Source: Actinomadura rifamycini DSM 43936 (GTDB lineage: Bacteria > Actinomycetota > Actinomycetes > Streptosporangiales > Streptosporangiaceae). From it: a DNA stretch of 64,000 nucleotides. The stretch covers positions 232,604 through 296,603 of the forward strand of contig NZ_AULB01000011.1 in NCBI RefSeq assembly GCF_000425065.1. The letters are read 5' to 3'. Of this stretch, positions 9,506 through 18,543 are shown piece after piece. The translations under genes were made by a program, and so were the position numbers. Within the stretch, counting starts at the first letter, position 1. Each line of letters begins with the position of its first letter. Below the pieces are notes generated by a model, which was given only the letters and a program-made list of their open reading frames with translations, was not told where the DNA came from and did no database searches.

Positions 9506-10414
9506 TTACGGGGACGGCTCCCGGAGCGTGGGCAGCTCGGCGGTGACCTCCCGGAGCGTCTGCTCGTTCGCGCCGATCAGCTCCTCGACGCCCGAGGGCA
9601 GCCACTCCACGCCGTAGTGGGCGTCCAGGAGCGTGGAGAACGCGGTGAGGACCTGGTCCGGTGACGGGCGGTCGTCCGGCAGCTTGCTGAGGCAGCGCGT
9701 CACCACGCCCCGCATCGGGTCGGGCAGCCTGCTGAGGTCGGGGATGCCGTGCACGATCCGCCCGCGCACCTTGCGCCCGTTGCCGAAGGGAGCCGAGCCC
9801 GTCGCCGCGAACACCAGCGTCGACCCCAGTGCGAACACGTCGCTGCGCGGCGTCACGGGCTCGCCGAGCGCCTGCTCGGGCGACATGTACGCGGGCGTCC
9901 CCATGACCTCCGTGCGGGAGAGCGGGACCGCCCCGAGCGGCCGCGCGATGCCGAAGTCGATCACACGGGGGCCGTCCGACGCGAGCAGCACGTTGGACGG
10001 CTTGAGGTCGCGGTGCACGACCCCCGCGTCGTGGATCGCGATGAGCGCCTCCGCCAGCCCGGCACCGAGCCGGCACGCGGCCCGCTCCGGCAGCGGCCCC
10101 TTCTCCAGCACCGCCTTCGCGAGGCTCACCCCGCGGATGTACTGCGTCGCCAGCCACGGCCGGTCCGCGTCGGGATCCGCGTCGACGACGGGCGCCGTGT
10201 AGAACCCGCTGACCGACCGCGCCGACGTCACCTCCCGCCGGAACCGCGCCCGCCACTTCGGGTCGTCCAGCAGCTCGTCCCGGATGACCTTCACGGCGAC
10301 CGCCCGGCGGCTCGGCGACGTCGCGAGGAAGACCTCGCCCATCCCGCCCGAGCCGAGCCGCGCGACGATGCGGTAGGGGCCGATCATCTCTGGGACTGCT
10401 GGCTGCATCGACAC
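9506..10414 (-). CDS. Serine/threonine protein kinase (soluble, Hanks-type)
   Basis: 302-residue kinase with all subdomains: glycine loop RLGSGGMGEVFLA, VAVKVIRDE (Lys), catalytic loop VVHRDLKPSNVLL, DFG in VIDFGIARPL and the APE-like TPAYMSPEQALG. There is no transmembrane helix or PASTA repeat after the kinase domain, only a short 40-residue tail, so it is a soluble short form. GTG start at 10414; the ATG two codons downstream is an equally good alternative. Likely phosphorylates cytoplasmic partners; none can be named from context. Confidence 0.9.
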   Translation of the reverse strand: MSMQPAVPEMIGPYRIVARLGSGGMGEVFLATSPSRRAVAVKVIRDELLDDPKWRARFRREVTSARSVSGFYTAPVVDADPDADRPWLATQYIRGVSLAKAVLEKGPLPERAACRLGAGLAEALIAIHDAGVVHRDLKPSNVLLASDGPRVIDFGIARPLGAVPLSRTEVMGTPAYMSPEQALGEPVTPRSDVFALGSTLVFAATGSAPFGNGRKVRGRIVHGIPDLSRLPDPMRGVVTRCLSKLPDDRPSPDQVLTAFSTLLDAHYGVEWLPSGVEELIGANEQTLREVTAELPTLREPSP

Positions 10415-10480
10415 GTTTCCGATCTTGGAGGGCGCGCTTCATCGTGCCATGAACCGGAAGGCGTCCCGCCGGTGCGCCGC

Positions 10481-11419
10481 TCAGGTCCAGGGAAGCGCGC
10501 TCCGGTCGGCCCAGTAGCGCTCCGGCGGGATGCTAAGGCCCGCGAGCACCTCCAGTGCCCGTGCGTCCAGGGACACGCCCATCGCCTGCATGTTGGCTTC
10601 GAGTTGCGCGGGGCTGACCGCGCCGATCAGCACCGTGCCCGCCCAGGGACGGCTCAGCGCCGCCGCGATGGCGAGGGCGTCCGGCTCCACGTAGTTCTCG
10701 AAGGCGACCGTCCGCGCCGCGAACGGCGGGCGCAGCGCCAGCTTCCCGTTCGCCATCACCTCCTTCAGGATCACGTGCAAGCCCTCCGCGTGGGCCTCCC
10801 GCAGCGCGTCCTCCGCCGAGGTCTCCAGGATGTTCCACGTCGACTGGACGGTGCTGAAGATGCGCTGCCCGGACACCTCCAAGGCCATGGCGCGCCGGAT
10901 GGTCTCGCCCTGCTGCGGCCCCGACGTCGAGAAGCCCACGCGGATCCCGTCGGATGCGGCCTCCGCAATGGCCTCCTGGAGCCGGACGTCCTTGAAGAGG
11001 GGGCTGTCCAAGGTGAGCGAATGCACCTGATAGACGGACAGATGGTCGTTCAGAAGTCCCCGGGTCTCCGAGTACTGGGACTGGTACCGCTGCAGGCTGT
11101 GCTCCTTGCGTTCGTGCACGGGCGCTTCGATGTCCCAGTCGCCGACGTACGCGTAGCCCCATTTGCTCGACACGGTCACGTTGCCGGGCGCCCGGTCCTC
11201 GAGCCACTCGCCCAGGAACTCCTCGGCCCTGCCGTACGACCGTGCCGTGTCGATCCAGCGAATGCCCGCCGCGTAGGCGGCGTCCAGAAGATCCCAGGTC
11301 GCCCGGCGGAGGTCGTCCACGCCCCGGTGCAGCGGGAGTTCCTCCGCCCGGCCCACGTTGATGTACGCCGGACGGCCCACCGCCGCCAGCCCGATGCCCA
11401 GCCGTCTCGTCAAGTTCAT
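10481..11419 (-). CDS. Aldo/keto reductase
   Basis: 312-residue NAD(P)H-dependent (beta/alpha)8 oxidoreductase. The catalytic tetrad is visible as Asp and Tyr in WIDTARSYGRAEEFLG, Lys in VSSKWGY and His in VYQVHSL. The C-terminal VLIGAVSPAQLEANMQAM is the usual nucleotide-binding end. The start ATG is followed by LTRRLGIGLAAVGRPAY, typical of the family. Closest to the YdjG/Tas-like or aryl-alcohol dehydrogenase type; substrate unknown. Possibly read with the kinase gene 66 bp downstream. Confidence 0.88.
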   Translation of the reverse strand: MNLTRRLGIGLAAVGRPAYINVGRAEELPLHRGVDDLRRATWDLLDAAYAAGIRWIDTARSYGRAEEFLGEWLEDRAPGNVTVSSKWGYAYVGDWDIEAPVHERKEHSLQRYQSQYSETRGLLNDHLSVYQVHSLTLDSPLFKDVRLQEAIAEAASDGIRVGFSTSGPQQGETIRRAMALEVSGQRIFSTVQSTWNILETSAEDALREAHAEGLHVILKEVMANGKLALRPPFAARTVAFENYVEPDALAIAAALSRPWAGTVLIGAVSPAQLEANMQAMGVSLDARALEVLAGLSIPPERYWADRSALPWT

Positions 11420-11512
11420 GTCCTTACTTTTGCACGCTCTAGACCCTTCCCAAGCACATGGGTCGTCGAAATGACCAGCAATAACCGAAATGGGGAAAAC
11501 GTTCTCGCGAAG

Positions 11513-11521
11513 TTATCCACA
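11513..11521 (+). promoter_or_regulatory. TTATCCACA element upstream of the 11598 gene
   Basis: Perfect TTATCCACA in gene orientation, 76 bp before the start codon at 11598. See the matching elements at 7369 and 15971. Confidence 0.5.
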
Positions 11522-11597
11522 GGCCGGTGTTCCGTGTGCGATGGCCGGGCGCGAAAGCGAAGGTGGAAGCCGACGACCCGAGGACGAAAGGACCGCC

Positions 11598-12365
11598 ATG
11601 CCCGCCCATTACGGCACCCACCAGTTCGCCCGATACCTCGGAATCTCCCGCTGGCAGATGCGCGTCGGCAGGGAGCACGGCATCCTTCCCGAACCCGACA
11701 TGGACGGCGAACGCTGGTCGTCCGGCCTCGCCGAGAAACGCAGGGACGACGGCGAACGGGTCGCCGCCGCCTTCGGCGAGGAGCCGCCGGTCGGCTCCAC
11801 CCGCGCGGCCGCCCGCCTCGCCGCCCGAGTCCGCCTCGACGTGGAACGCCGCGACGTGGAGGTCCTCGCGGCCCGCGGCGACCTGACCGTCATCAGCAGC
11901 TTCCGCGGCCACCCGGTCTACCTCCTCCGCGACATCGACGCACTCGACGCCGAGGCCGTCCGGGACGTGGTCGCCGCCCGCAAGGGCCCCCTCCTCGACA
12001 GCGTCGACGCGGGCGGCGCCGCGACGATCCTCGACTGGCCCCGCAAGACCTTCGACCGGATAGCCGAGGAACGCGGCCTCGAACGCGACCGACTGGGCCG
12101 CTTCGGCCTCCGCGACGTCCACGCCCTCGCCGACGACCCCGAGCTGACCCGCCGCATCCTCACCGAGAAACGCGAGCTGGCCTCGGCGAGATCCCGCAGG
12201 GCCGAGGCCCGCGTTGAGGACGCCGCCCGCGCCTGGCTCGCACGCTGCGACGCCTATCTCGACCGCGCCGCCGACGAGCCACCGGACACGGCCGTCCTCC
12301 GCAGGGCCCTCCGCGCCCTCCGCACCCTGAGAGCCGAAACCGCCGCTCCACTCCCCGACCCCTGA
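11598..12365 (+). CDS. Unknown protein with HTH-like N-terminus
   Basis: 255 residues, charged and cytoplasmic; I do not recognise the family. The N-terminus HQFARYLGISRWQMRVGREH reads like a MerR/excisionase-type helix-turn-helix. A second HTH-like segment is TILDWPRKTFDRIAEERGL near the middle, preceded by VYLLRDIDALD. The C-terminal third is a long Arg/Ala-rich helix (KRELASARSRRAEARVEDAA). The ATG start follows AAAGGA by 6 nt; an upstream extension to 11490 would be low quality. Could be a DNA-binding or DNA-associated protein. Confidence 0.7.
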   Translation: MPAHYGTHQFARYLGISRWQMRVGREHGILPEPDMDGERWSSGLAEKRRDDGERVAAAFGEEPPVGSTRAAARLAARVRLDVERRDVEVLAARGDLTVISSFRGHPVYLLRDIDALDAEAVRDVVAARKGPLLDSVDAGGAATILDWPRKTFDRIAEERGLERDRLGRFGLRDVHALADDPELTRRILTEKRELASARSRRAEARVEDAARAWLARCDAYLDRAADEPPDTAVLRRALRALRTLRAETAAPLPDP

Positions 12366-12425
12366 CCACCCGCCCCCACCGCCACTAGCCCGGCGCCCCG
12401 CCCCACCCCTTTGCCGCAAACCGCA

Positions 12426-12489
12426 CCCGCACTGGCAGTATCCGACTGCGACGCTCGTTGCCGCCATGGCGGTTACTGCCAGGTGCGGG
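12426..12489. repeat. Long imperfect inverted repeat with inner 12-bp palindrome
   Basis: Arms CCCGCACTGGCAGTA (12426-12440) and TACTGCCAGGTGCGGG (12474-12489) are complementary apart from one extra base. Just inside the right arm lies a perfect palindrome CCGCCATGGCGG (12461-12472). It could be a hairpin, protein-binding site or the trace of a mobile element. Confidence 0.7.
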
Positions 12490-12852
12490 ACGGCGCTCGG
12501 CTGTCGCGTTCGCGCGCCGCCCCACGAAGCCGAGGTTCACGACTCAAGGGGCGCGAGGCGCAGGGCCGTGCACCGGACCCCGACGGCGGTGTCGTGCCAG
12601 TGGGGCAGCGCCCATCGCCGTTCGTCCGGCAACCAGACCGCTGTCGCGGGAGCGGGCCCAGGCGCGCTGGCGTGCGGACCGCGGGGAGCTGTATCCGGCG
12701 ACCCGGCCGACGTCGCCGGCCGCCGGGGCCCTTAGCCGCGGCGCCACGACCGGCCGCGCATAGCAACCACCGCCGACCGGGGGCGCTCGCCCCCGAAACG
12801 CCCTGCTGCCGCGACCACGGGTGGCTCCGCGCTCCACAGCATGTCGCCAGAC

Positions 12853-13112
12853 GCGCATCCGGGCGTACACGCACTGGGGGCGCGGTGGGGCGCGAGGGGG
12901 CCAGAGCGCGGAGACATAAGGGCGACCCTCACGGAGTGCGTGCATCCGGGCACGCGGACGTCCTGGTCGCACGGCAGGGGGCGAGGAGGCCGGGGCGCGC
13001 GGGGACATGAGCGCGACCCTTGCGAGTGCGTGCATCCGGGTGCGTGGACGTTTTGAGGGCTCAGTGGGGGCGAGGGAGCCAGGGCACGGGCACGTGAGCG
13101 CGACCTTCGCGC
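12853..13112. repeat. Tandem repeat, unit about 89-90 bp, ~2.8 copies
   Basis: The core GTGCGTGCATCCGGG occurs at 12936 and 13026 (and as GCATCCGGG at 12855), and GCGACCCT-type cores recur at about 12922, 13013 and 13100. Each unit also carries a GGGGGCGA...GCC block. The repeat does not preserve a reading frame of recognisable protein. Confidence 0.75.
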
Positions 13113-13493
13113 CGTGCTGGGCCGCCACGCTGCCTGGATTGCCGCCCGTCGACTGCCATGCCGAGTCGTTGCCGTGTCGGCCGGCGCTTGGTCGGGTGTG
13201 GTCGAAAGGCTGGGCGGCGCGAGGCCGGGTTTGTGGATGTTGGCCGACGTGGCGCTGCATCGACTGCCGCGCTGGCTGTTGCCATGGCGGCTGTTGCCCT
13301 GCGGCGGCCGGGGTCATGCTGGCTGGCTGCTTCTGTCGGTCGGGTCGCCGAATATCGAGCTGGCGCGGTTCGCTGAGCCCGGTGCCCCGGTGCCCCGGGG
13401 CCCCGGGGCCCGGCGCTCTGGCGCCCCGCGCTGCGGGGGCGGTTGGAGGTGTGTGTACCGCGCTGAATGTGCCCCTGGGCCGTCTGTGCTCGG

Positions 13494-14723
13494 TCAGGTG
13501 CGGCGGGCGGTGGAGCGGCGGTTGGGGCGTCGGCGGACGGGCGGGGGCGTGATGGCGGCGTAGAGGAGGTCGTGAGCCTGGATTCTGGACATCGTCGGCA
13601 GGCTGGCGGGCAGGGTCGCCTCCGTCGGAGGGACGGCCACCAGACCACCGGCGGTGATGGTCGCGCGGTCGCCGGTCCAGGGGCCCAGCAGGATCGCAGA
13701 CACCCCGCCTCGTTGGATGTCCAGGATTTCGTGGATCCGGTCGGTCTCGCCCGCGCAGTCGGCGACGAGGAGCAGCCGGGGGATGGGGGGTTTGCCGGCG
13801 TTCCGGCGGATCGTCAGCTCGGTTTCGAGATAGGCCAGGGCGGCGTCGAGATTCCCGGGGATGAACAGTTCGGACATGTCGTCGTCGAGGAATTCGTCTT
13901 CGTCGAGGCCGAACATGCGGGTGACGTCCGGGCGCGGGATCACGATCAGGGACGGGTGTTGCGTTCCGAGGGCGGCGAGGGTCAGCACGCGGGCCGTTGC
14001 CAGGGCTCCCGGGCCCGCGAGTCCCACGGTGCCGACGGCGAACGGGTCGACCGGCGGCCGGTGCCGGAGCGCCGGTGATGGCGACGGGTTCGGGGATGCG
14101 GGGGAGGAGAAGCGGCGTCGCAACGGGTAGCAGATCGCGGCGACGACCGGGAGAAGGAGGAGGAGCAACGCCGTTGCCACGGTGGCGGTGGTGGCGTGGG
14201 AGCGGGCGGCCGGTGGAGGTGTGTCCGAGTCCGGATGTGCCGCAGATGTGACGTCTGCCGCGTTGGTGTGGGAGGTGAGGAAGTATCGAGGCGGTTGCAG
14301 GGCGGCCTGGAGGGGTGGTGGGTGCGGGAGATTGATCTGGGGGGTGCCTAGCGACTTGGCGTGGTCGGTTGGGGGATGTGGTTGGTCTTGACGTTCGTTC
14401 CTGGCTTGGGCCGGGGTGGGGGAGTAGCGGTCGGGCTCCCGGCTCTTGCGCTTGGGGTGCTTCGCCCTGGCGGGAAGTTGGGAGAACAGGAAGAGGTGTT
14501 CGCCTTGGCGGTCTTCCCTGTGGACGGCGGTGAACGCTGCGCGGTCGACGGCGGGGACCTGCCGGCGGGGGCGTGGAATGTCGGGGGACGTCGCCTCCGC
14601 GGTCGCCGGGGCGCCGATGGAGAGGACGCCGGCCGCCGCCGTGCAGCCCAGCGCTCCGCATGCGGAGCGGCAGAGGCCGCCGACCACGGCGGCGAGTCTG
14701 AGGTCTGCCACGAAACGGTTCAT
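13494..14723 (-). CDS. Membrane protein with cytosolic domain like actinobacterial LysM/BTAD-associated proteins
   Basis: 409 residues. It has an N-terminal signal/TM-like segment (about 8-40), a Pro/His-rich low-complexity stretch to about 165, a strong TM helix TATVATALLLLLLPVVAAIC, and a C-terminal domain. That domain contains VGTVGLAGPGALATARVLTL, LIVIPRPDVTRMFG, NLDAALAYLETELTIRRN, RLLLVADCAGETDRIHEI and GVSAILLGPW. The same order is known to me from Streptomyces membrane proteins carrying LysM or BTAD domains; here those domains are missing. Start at the first ATG giving a signal-like N-terminus. Function unknown. Confidence 0.6.
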   Translation of the reverse strand: MNRFVADLRLAAVVGGLCRSACGALGCTAAAGVLSIGAPATAEATSPDIPRPRRQVPAVDRAAFTAVHREDRQGEHLFLFSQLPARAKHPKRKSREPDRYSPTPAQARNERQDQPHPPTDHAKSLGTPQINLPHPPPLQAALQPPRYFLTSHTNAADVTSAAHPDSDTPPPAARSHATTATVATALLLLLLPVVAAICYPLRRRFSSPASPNPSPSPALRHRPPVDPFAVGTVGLAGPGALATARVLTLAALGTQHPSLIVIPRPDVTRMFGLDEDEFLDDDMSELFIPGNLDAALAYLETELTIRRNAGKPPIPRLLLVADCAGETDRIHEILDIQRGGVSAILLGPWTGDRATITAGGLVAVPPTEATLPASLPTMSRIQAHDLLYAAITPPPVRRRPNRRSTARRT

Positions 14724-14945
14724 GTTCGCCCCGGGGGATCGCCTTGGTCGTCGTCGGGACCCGATCGTAGCCAGGGTGACTACAGAGCGTTGACTTTTGG
14801 TCACATTGAGGCTGTGGGGGTGAAGATCTTTTTTCGTGCGCCCCGGTGTGCTGCCTGGTGATTTCGCGTGAAATGCGGGCCCGGAACACGTGACCGTGCG
14901 GTGCTCCCACGGTGCAGTGGGAGCCACACATCTCGAACCGTGGGG

Positions 14946-15899
14946 TCAGGCGGCCGCGGGCAGCGACGGGTCGGCGGGCGAGCTGATCACGTCGTAGAGG
15001 CCGAGCGGGATCTGGTCGCCCCAGAGCCAGTCGTTGACGGTGCCCTCGTGGTCCTCGGGCGGGCCGACGGTCAGCAGACGGGGGGTGAGCGGTGTGAGGA
15101 CCACCTGGAACGGGGTCGGGGACGTCAGGCGGACCCGGCGGCTGGAGCCCCAGAAGTCGCCGAAGTCCGCTTCGGTGAGGTGGACATCGCGGTCGATCGT
15201 GCGGGAGCGGTGGGCCGGGCCGGTGGCGAGCCAGGACCAGTGGTCGTTCAGGAGCCGGCGGGCCGTGGAGCGCAGCACGTTCAGCGCCGCGAGGTCGTGC
15301 GGGCAGGCCACGCCGGCGATCTGGAGTTCGGGCAGCCCGAACCGGCGGAGGCCGCGGGTCCGGAGGCGGACGCACGAGCAGCCGTTGACGCCCTCGGGGT
15401 CGCGCTCGGGTTCGGGGGCGGTGCAGCGGCCGTTCGCCCGGAACGGCGGCAGGACGTCGCCGAGCCACTGGTCGGCGAGGACGAAGCGGGACCGTTCGGC
15501 GCCGGGTGCGAGGACGTGGCCGGTGACCAGGTCGGCCGCGACTCCGCCGACGGCCTCGGCGAGGGCGCGGGCGGCGGCCCGCGCGACCTGGGACGCGCGC
15601 GGCTGGTCGGTGATCGGCGCGGCGGCGGTGACGAGCACGAACTCCTCGGCGTCGTGGAAGGCCCACGCGGCCCGCCGGTCCTCGGGGCGGACGGACGTGA
15701 CGCCCAGCGGGTTCCAGCGCATGGCGGTCACGTGGTCGCGGGCGAGGTCGAGGGAGGGGGAGCCGACGCGTCCGGCGATGTGCGCGTCGTAGGGACCGGC
15801 GGACGTGCGCAGCAGAAGGTTCGCGAGGTCGTGCGGGACGTGCTCGGCGGCGACGGCGAACCGGGACACGGTGGTCGCGGGTACCTGGATCGTGATCAT
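14946..15899 (-). CDS. Orphan four-cysteine protein, paralogue B
   Basis: 317 residues; clearly homologous to the protein at 6380-7291. Shared blocks: start ITIQVPATTVSRFAVAAEH, LADQWLGDVLPPFRANGRC, CSCVRLRTRGLRRFG, PELQIAGVACPHDLAALN, VLRSTARRLL and C-terminal GTVNDWLWGDQIP. The four cysteines are kept although the loop between the first and second is seven residues longer. The ATG is preceded by GGAAGGAGA. A TTATCCACA element lies 71 bp upstream. No partner gene (such as the MazG-like protein of copy A) follows here. Function unknown. Confidence 0.85.
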   Translation of the reverse strand: MITIQVPATTVSRFAVAAEHVPHDLANLLLRTSAGPYDAHIAGRVGSPSLDLARDHVTAMRWNPLGVTSVRPEDRRAAWAFHDAEEFVLVTAAAPITDQPRASQVARAAARALAEAVGGVAADLVTGHVLAPGAERSRFVLADQWLGDVLPPFRANGRCTAPEPERDPEGVNGCSCVRLRTRGLRRFGLPELQIAGVACPHDLAALNVLRSTARRLLNDHWSWLATGPAHRSRTIDRDVHLTEADFGDFWGSSRRVRLTSPTPFQVVLTPLTPRLLTVGPPEDHEGTVNDWLWGDQIPLGLYDVISSPADPSLPAAA

Positions 15900-15970
15900 G
15901 CGGGTCTCCTTCCGTGGTGACGGGGCCAGCATGGGCCGCCGTGACCGTCCGGCGCGGCGGAAGCGCGGGC

Positions 15971-15979
15971 TGTGGATAA
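15971..15979 (-). promoter_or_regulatory. TTATCCACA element upstream of paralogue B
   Basis: Perfect TTATCCACA in gene orientation, 71 bp before the start codon of the gene at 14946-15899; flanked like the other two copies by G/C on the 3' side. Confidence 0.5.
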
Positions 15980-16162
15980 CCGGGGGTCGGGATCCGGTCA
16001 CGACACGCCGTTCACCATGGAAAAGACCAGCTTCGGCCGAATTCGCGGCGATTCGCGCGGCATCGCGGGCGTAATTGGGGGGAATGTGTACGTTGTGTAG
16101 ATCAACACTGCTGTGAGCTGCGGGGACGGACCCGCCGCCCAGCCGTCGAACAGGAGGTCCCC

Positions 16163-16375
16163 GTGACCCGAACGCTGTCGAGGGGCACCCGAGTCACCGG
16201 TGCCGAACGCACGCAGCTGGCCAAGGAGCTCGCTCCGCGGTACGCGGCCGGCGAGAGCATCCGGGACCTGGCGGCCGAGACGGGCCGGTCGTACGGGTTC
16301 ATCTACAACGTCCTGAAGGAGGCGGGGGTCCCGCTGCGCGGCCGCGGCGGCAACACCCGGCGCAAGAAGGGCTGA
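16163..16375 (+). CDS. Small helix-turn-helix protein
   Basis: 70-residue basic protein, almost entirely one HTH: VTGAERTQLAKELAPRYAAG, then SIRDLAAETGRSYGFIYNVL and a basic glycine-rich tail (RGRGGNTRRKKG). This small protein type is widespread and strongly conserved in actinobacteria and is thought to bind DNA; I do not know a proven role. The GTG start has CAGGAGGT 4 nt upstream, an excellent Shine-Dalgarno. The upstream 60 bp are relatively AT-rich (GTGTACGTTGTGTAGATCAA), probably the promoter. Confidence 0.85.
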   Translation: MTRTLSRGTRVTGAERTQLAKELAPRYAAGESIRDLAAETGRSYGFIYNVLKEAGVPLRGRGGNTRRKKG

Positions 16376-16492
16376 ACCGCTCCCTGCCCGTGACCCAATC
16401 CGACGAGCACGAACCGACGCACACAGAGGCGAGCAAATGAACGGACGTCCCCCTCGCCCCCCGGGGGACCCCGTACGCAGCGGGGCCGCGCC

Positions 16493-17755
16493 CTACATGA
16501 GGCGACGCGCCCCGGTGACCTCCGAGCGGCCGTTGAGGCTCGCGAGGTCCGCGGCCGCCCGTCCGGCCGCCCAGCCCTCGAGGTTGGACACCGAACCCGC
16601 CTGTCCCATGGCCAGGTTCGGAAACAGCGACTCGACCGCCCGGTCGACGGCCGCGCCGCGCGCCGCCAGCACGGGAAGCGGATCCCGTTCGCCGGCGACC
16701 CGCTCGGCCGCGACCCGTTCCGCCGCGCCGTCGGCCGCGCCCCGCAGCCGTTCCCCGATCCGCGCCGCGTAGGCGTTGAGGAACGCGTGCCTGAACGATC
16801 GCGTCCTTGAACGGCCTCGTGCGTCCCGCCGCGGGCCCGCCTGGACCATCGCCGACGTCGCCTGCACGAGCAGGGACGTGAACAGCATCTCCACCGCCGC
16901 CAGGTCGGCGGGATAGCCCAGCACAGTGGAGAACCCCAGTTCGCGGTGCCACACGGCCCGGCAGTGGTTCGCGTCCGCCACCACCGTGAGCAAGACGGCC
17001 TTGGGCGCGTCGTACGGATTGTCGACGGGCACACGGCATCCGGCCGGCGCGGCCACGTCGTCCGACTCGGCGTCCAGAAGCGCGTGGTCGATGCTGTGCC
17101 GGGCGATGAGCTCCTGGGCGCGCGCGCTCAGCGCCTCGGCCTCTTCGGGGAACTCCGTCGACTCGGCCTTCGCGAGCAGCGCCCGGACGCGCCCGAGCAT
17201 CCGCTGGTCGACGTCGCGCGCACGGTGCCGGGGGACGTCCCTGGGCGCGGACCCCGGCGGCGGCCCGATCCGCGCGAGCCGGGGCAGACCCTCCAGGAGA
17301 TGGATGAGCTCGGCGGCGCAGGTCACGAAGGTCGCGCGGTCGGCGTCCTCACGCGCGCACCAGCCGCCCGGGTGATCCGCGTCGTCGCCCCACCAGACCC
17401 GCGCGTCGAGGTCGGCGAGCTGCTGCCGCCAGCGCTCGTCGACGGTCGCGGCGGAGTAGGCGCGCATCTCGGCGGCGATCGCGTCGGTCGCCAGCCGCGC
17501 GTGCCGGGCGGAGCGGCGGCGCGCCGTGTAGCGGACGACGTCGGCGGGCTGCCAGCCGCGTTCCCATGCGGTGGTGACGGCCCGGTGCAGCCGTCCGGCG
17601 AGGCGGCGGTCGGCGGCGCGGGCGTCCGGGTGCGCGGCGAGCGCGGACGCCCGCTCCCGGAACACGCCCGTGTCGCCGTGCGACAGTGCGGCCAGGGCGG
17701 CGTCGACCAGCTCCGCGGAGTCGCCCTCCCGTGGCGGTCGCCACGTATCGCGCAC
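16493..17755 (-). CDS. DUF2786 domain protein
   Basis: 420 residues. The central segment DQRMLGRVRALLAKAESTEF followed by PEEAEALSARAQELIARHSI is the DUF2786 signature. The C-terminal half has LLTVVADANHCRAVWHRELG, GYPADLAAVEMLFTSLLVQA and RHAFLNAYAARIGERL, typical of the domain paired with it (DUF7168-like). The N-terminal 170 residues are helical and unassigned. The GTG start is chosen for GGGAG 7-10 nt upstream; a longer frame to 18034 is Arg/Pro-rich junk. Biochemical function of the family is unknown. Confidence 0.8.
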   Translation of the reverse strand: MRDTWRPPREGDSAELVDAALAALSHGDTGVFRERASALAAHPDARAADRRLAGRLHRAVTTAWERGWQPADVVRYTARRRSARHARLATDAIAAEMRAYSAATVDERWRQQLADLDARVWWGDDADHPGGWCAREDADRATFVTCAAELIHLLEGLPRLARIGPPPGSAPRDVPRHRARDVDQRMLGRVRALLAKAESTEFPEEAEALSARAQELIARHSIDHALLDAESDDVAAPAGCRVPVDNPYDAPKAVLLTVVADANHCRAVWHRELGFSTVLGYPADLAAVEMLFTSLLVQATSAMVQAGPRRDARGRSRTRSFRHAFLNAYAARIGERLRGAADGAAERVAAERVAGERDPLPVLAARGAAVDRAVESLFPNLAMGQAGSVSNLEGWAAGRAAADLASLNGRSEVTGARRLM

Positions 17756-18543
17756 CTGCCGCTCCCGTCTCGTGAGGCCGTTCCGTCGAGGACAGGAGGC
17801 ATACTGCCACGTCCCCGCACCGACCCGTGCGCGGACGCGTCGCCGTACGCACCGCGGCCTGGCCGGGCGGGCCGGGCCGCGACTGCGGGGGCCGGGCGCG
17901 ACCGCTGGGGGTGGACGAGACTGCGGTGCTGGACGGAACCGTGGTGCTGCTGGACGGGCTGGACGACGCCGGGAAAAGCGGCGTCCGCATCGCGGCGACA
18001 CCCGTACCGTCCGCGCCTCGCCTGTCGGTGACAATCCAAGGTGAATGCCCCATGCCGTCGTCAGCAGCCTTCAGCGGCGGTCAGCGGCTGTCGTCGGCCT
18101 GTCATGCGCAGACCCCCGAGCTCGTCCCCTGGGGCCGGTACGTCGAGCACGTCGACGCCCTCGCGGACATGGTCGCGTCCCCTCGCGTCGGCGACCCGGC
18201 CGCCGAGGTCGAGCCGCTCGTCGCGCGCCGCCAGTGGGAATGCGTTCGGGGGATAGCGCGGCGGGCCGCGCCGAGTGCGCGCGGATCGTCGCCGCTGTTC
18301 GCACGCCCGCTCGCCGCCGCCAATGCCGTTGCCGAGCCGGGAACCGGGAGCCGGGGGACGAAAGGGGCGCCGACGGATCAGATAACGGGGCGCGGGTTCG
18401 CCGAGATTGCCCCCGGGGTTGTCCGGGCGTTCTGCCGTGCCCGTCCCGAAGGGCGCCGTCCGCCGTCCGTCAGTGGCAGCCGTCGGTCGGTCGCTCGTAG
18501 GTGCTTCGGCGGTCGTTCGCGGGGCGGCCGCCGGTAGCGGATG
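17756..18543. other. Gene-free 0.8-kb stretch
   Basis: No credible gene. A plus frame around 18050-18280 encodes a locally protein-like stretch (ELVPWGRYVEHVDALADMV, EVEPLVARRQWECVRG) but it lacks a Shine-Dalgarno and degenerates into low-complexity sequence, so it may be a decayed gene fragment. No repeat or terminator stands out. Confidence 0.45.

Larger units (their letters stand above)
12366..13493. other. 1.1-kb gene-free accessory region with repeats
   Basis: No convincing gene in either strand: open frames here lack Shine-Dalgarno sequences and encode Arg/Pro/Ala-rich shadows. The stretch contains a long imperfect inverted repeat (12426-12489), about 2.8 copies of an 89-90 bp tandem repeat (12853-13112) and short GGGGCCCC-type palindromes around 13378-13412. 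Confidence 0.6.

Noticed and set aside
12544..15666. A 1,040-residue open frame on the minus strand
   Set aside because: Arg/Pro/Ala-rich shadow of high-GC sequence; it crosses the membrane-protein and four-cysteine genes in another frame and has no domain.
17827..18537. 236-residue plus frame
   Set aside because: No Shine-Dalgarno, low-complexity ends and no recognisable domain; kept only as a possible relic.
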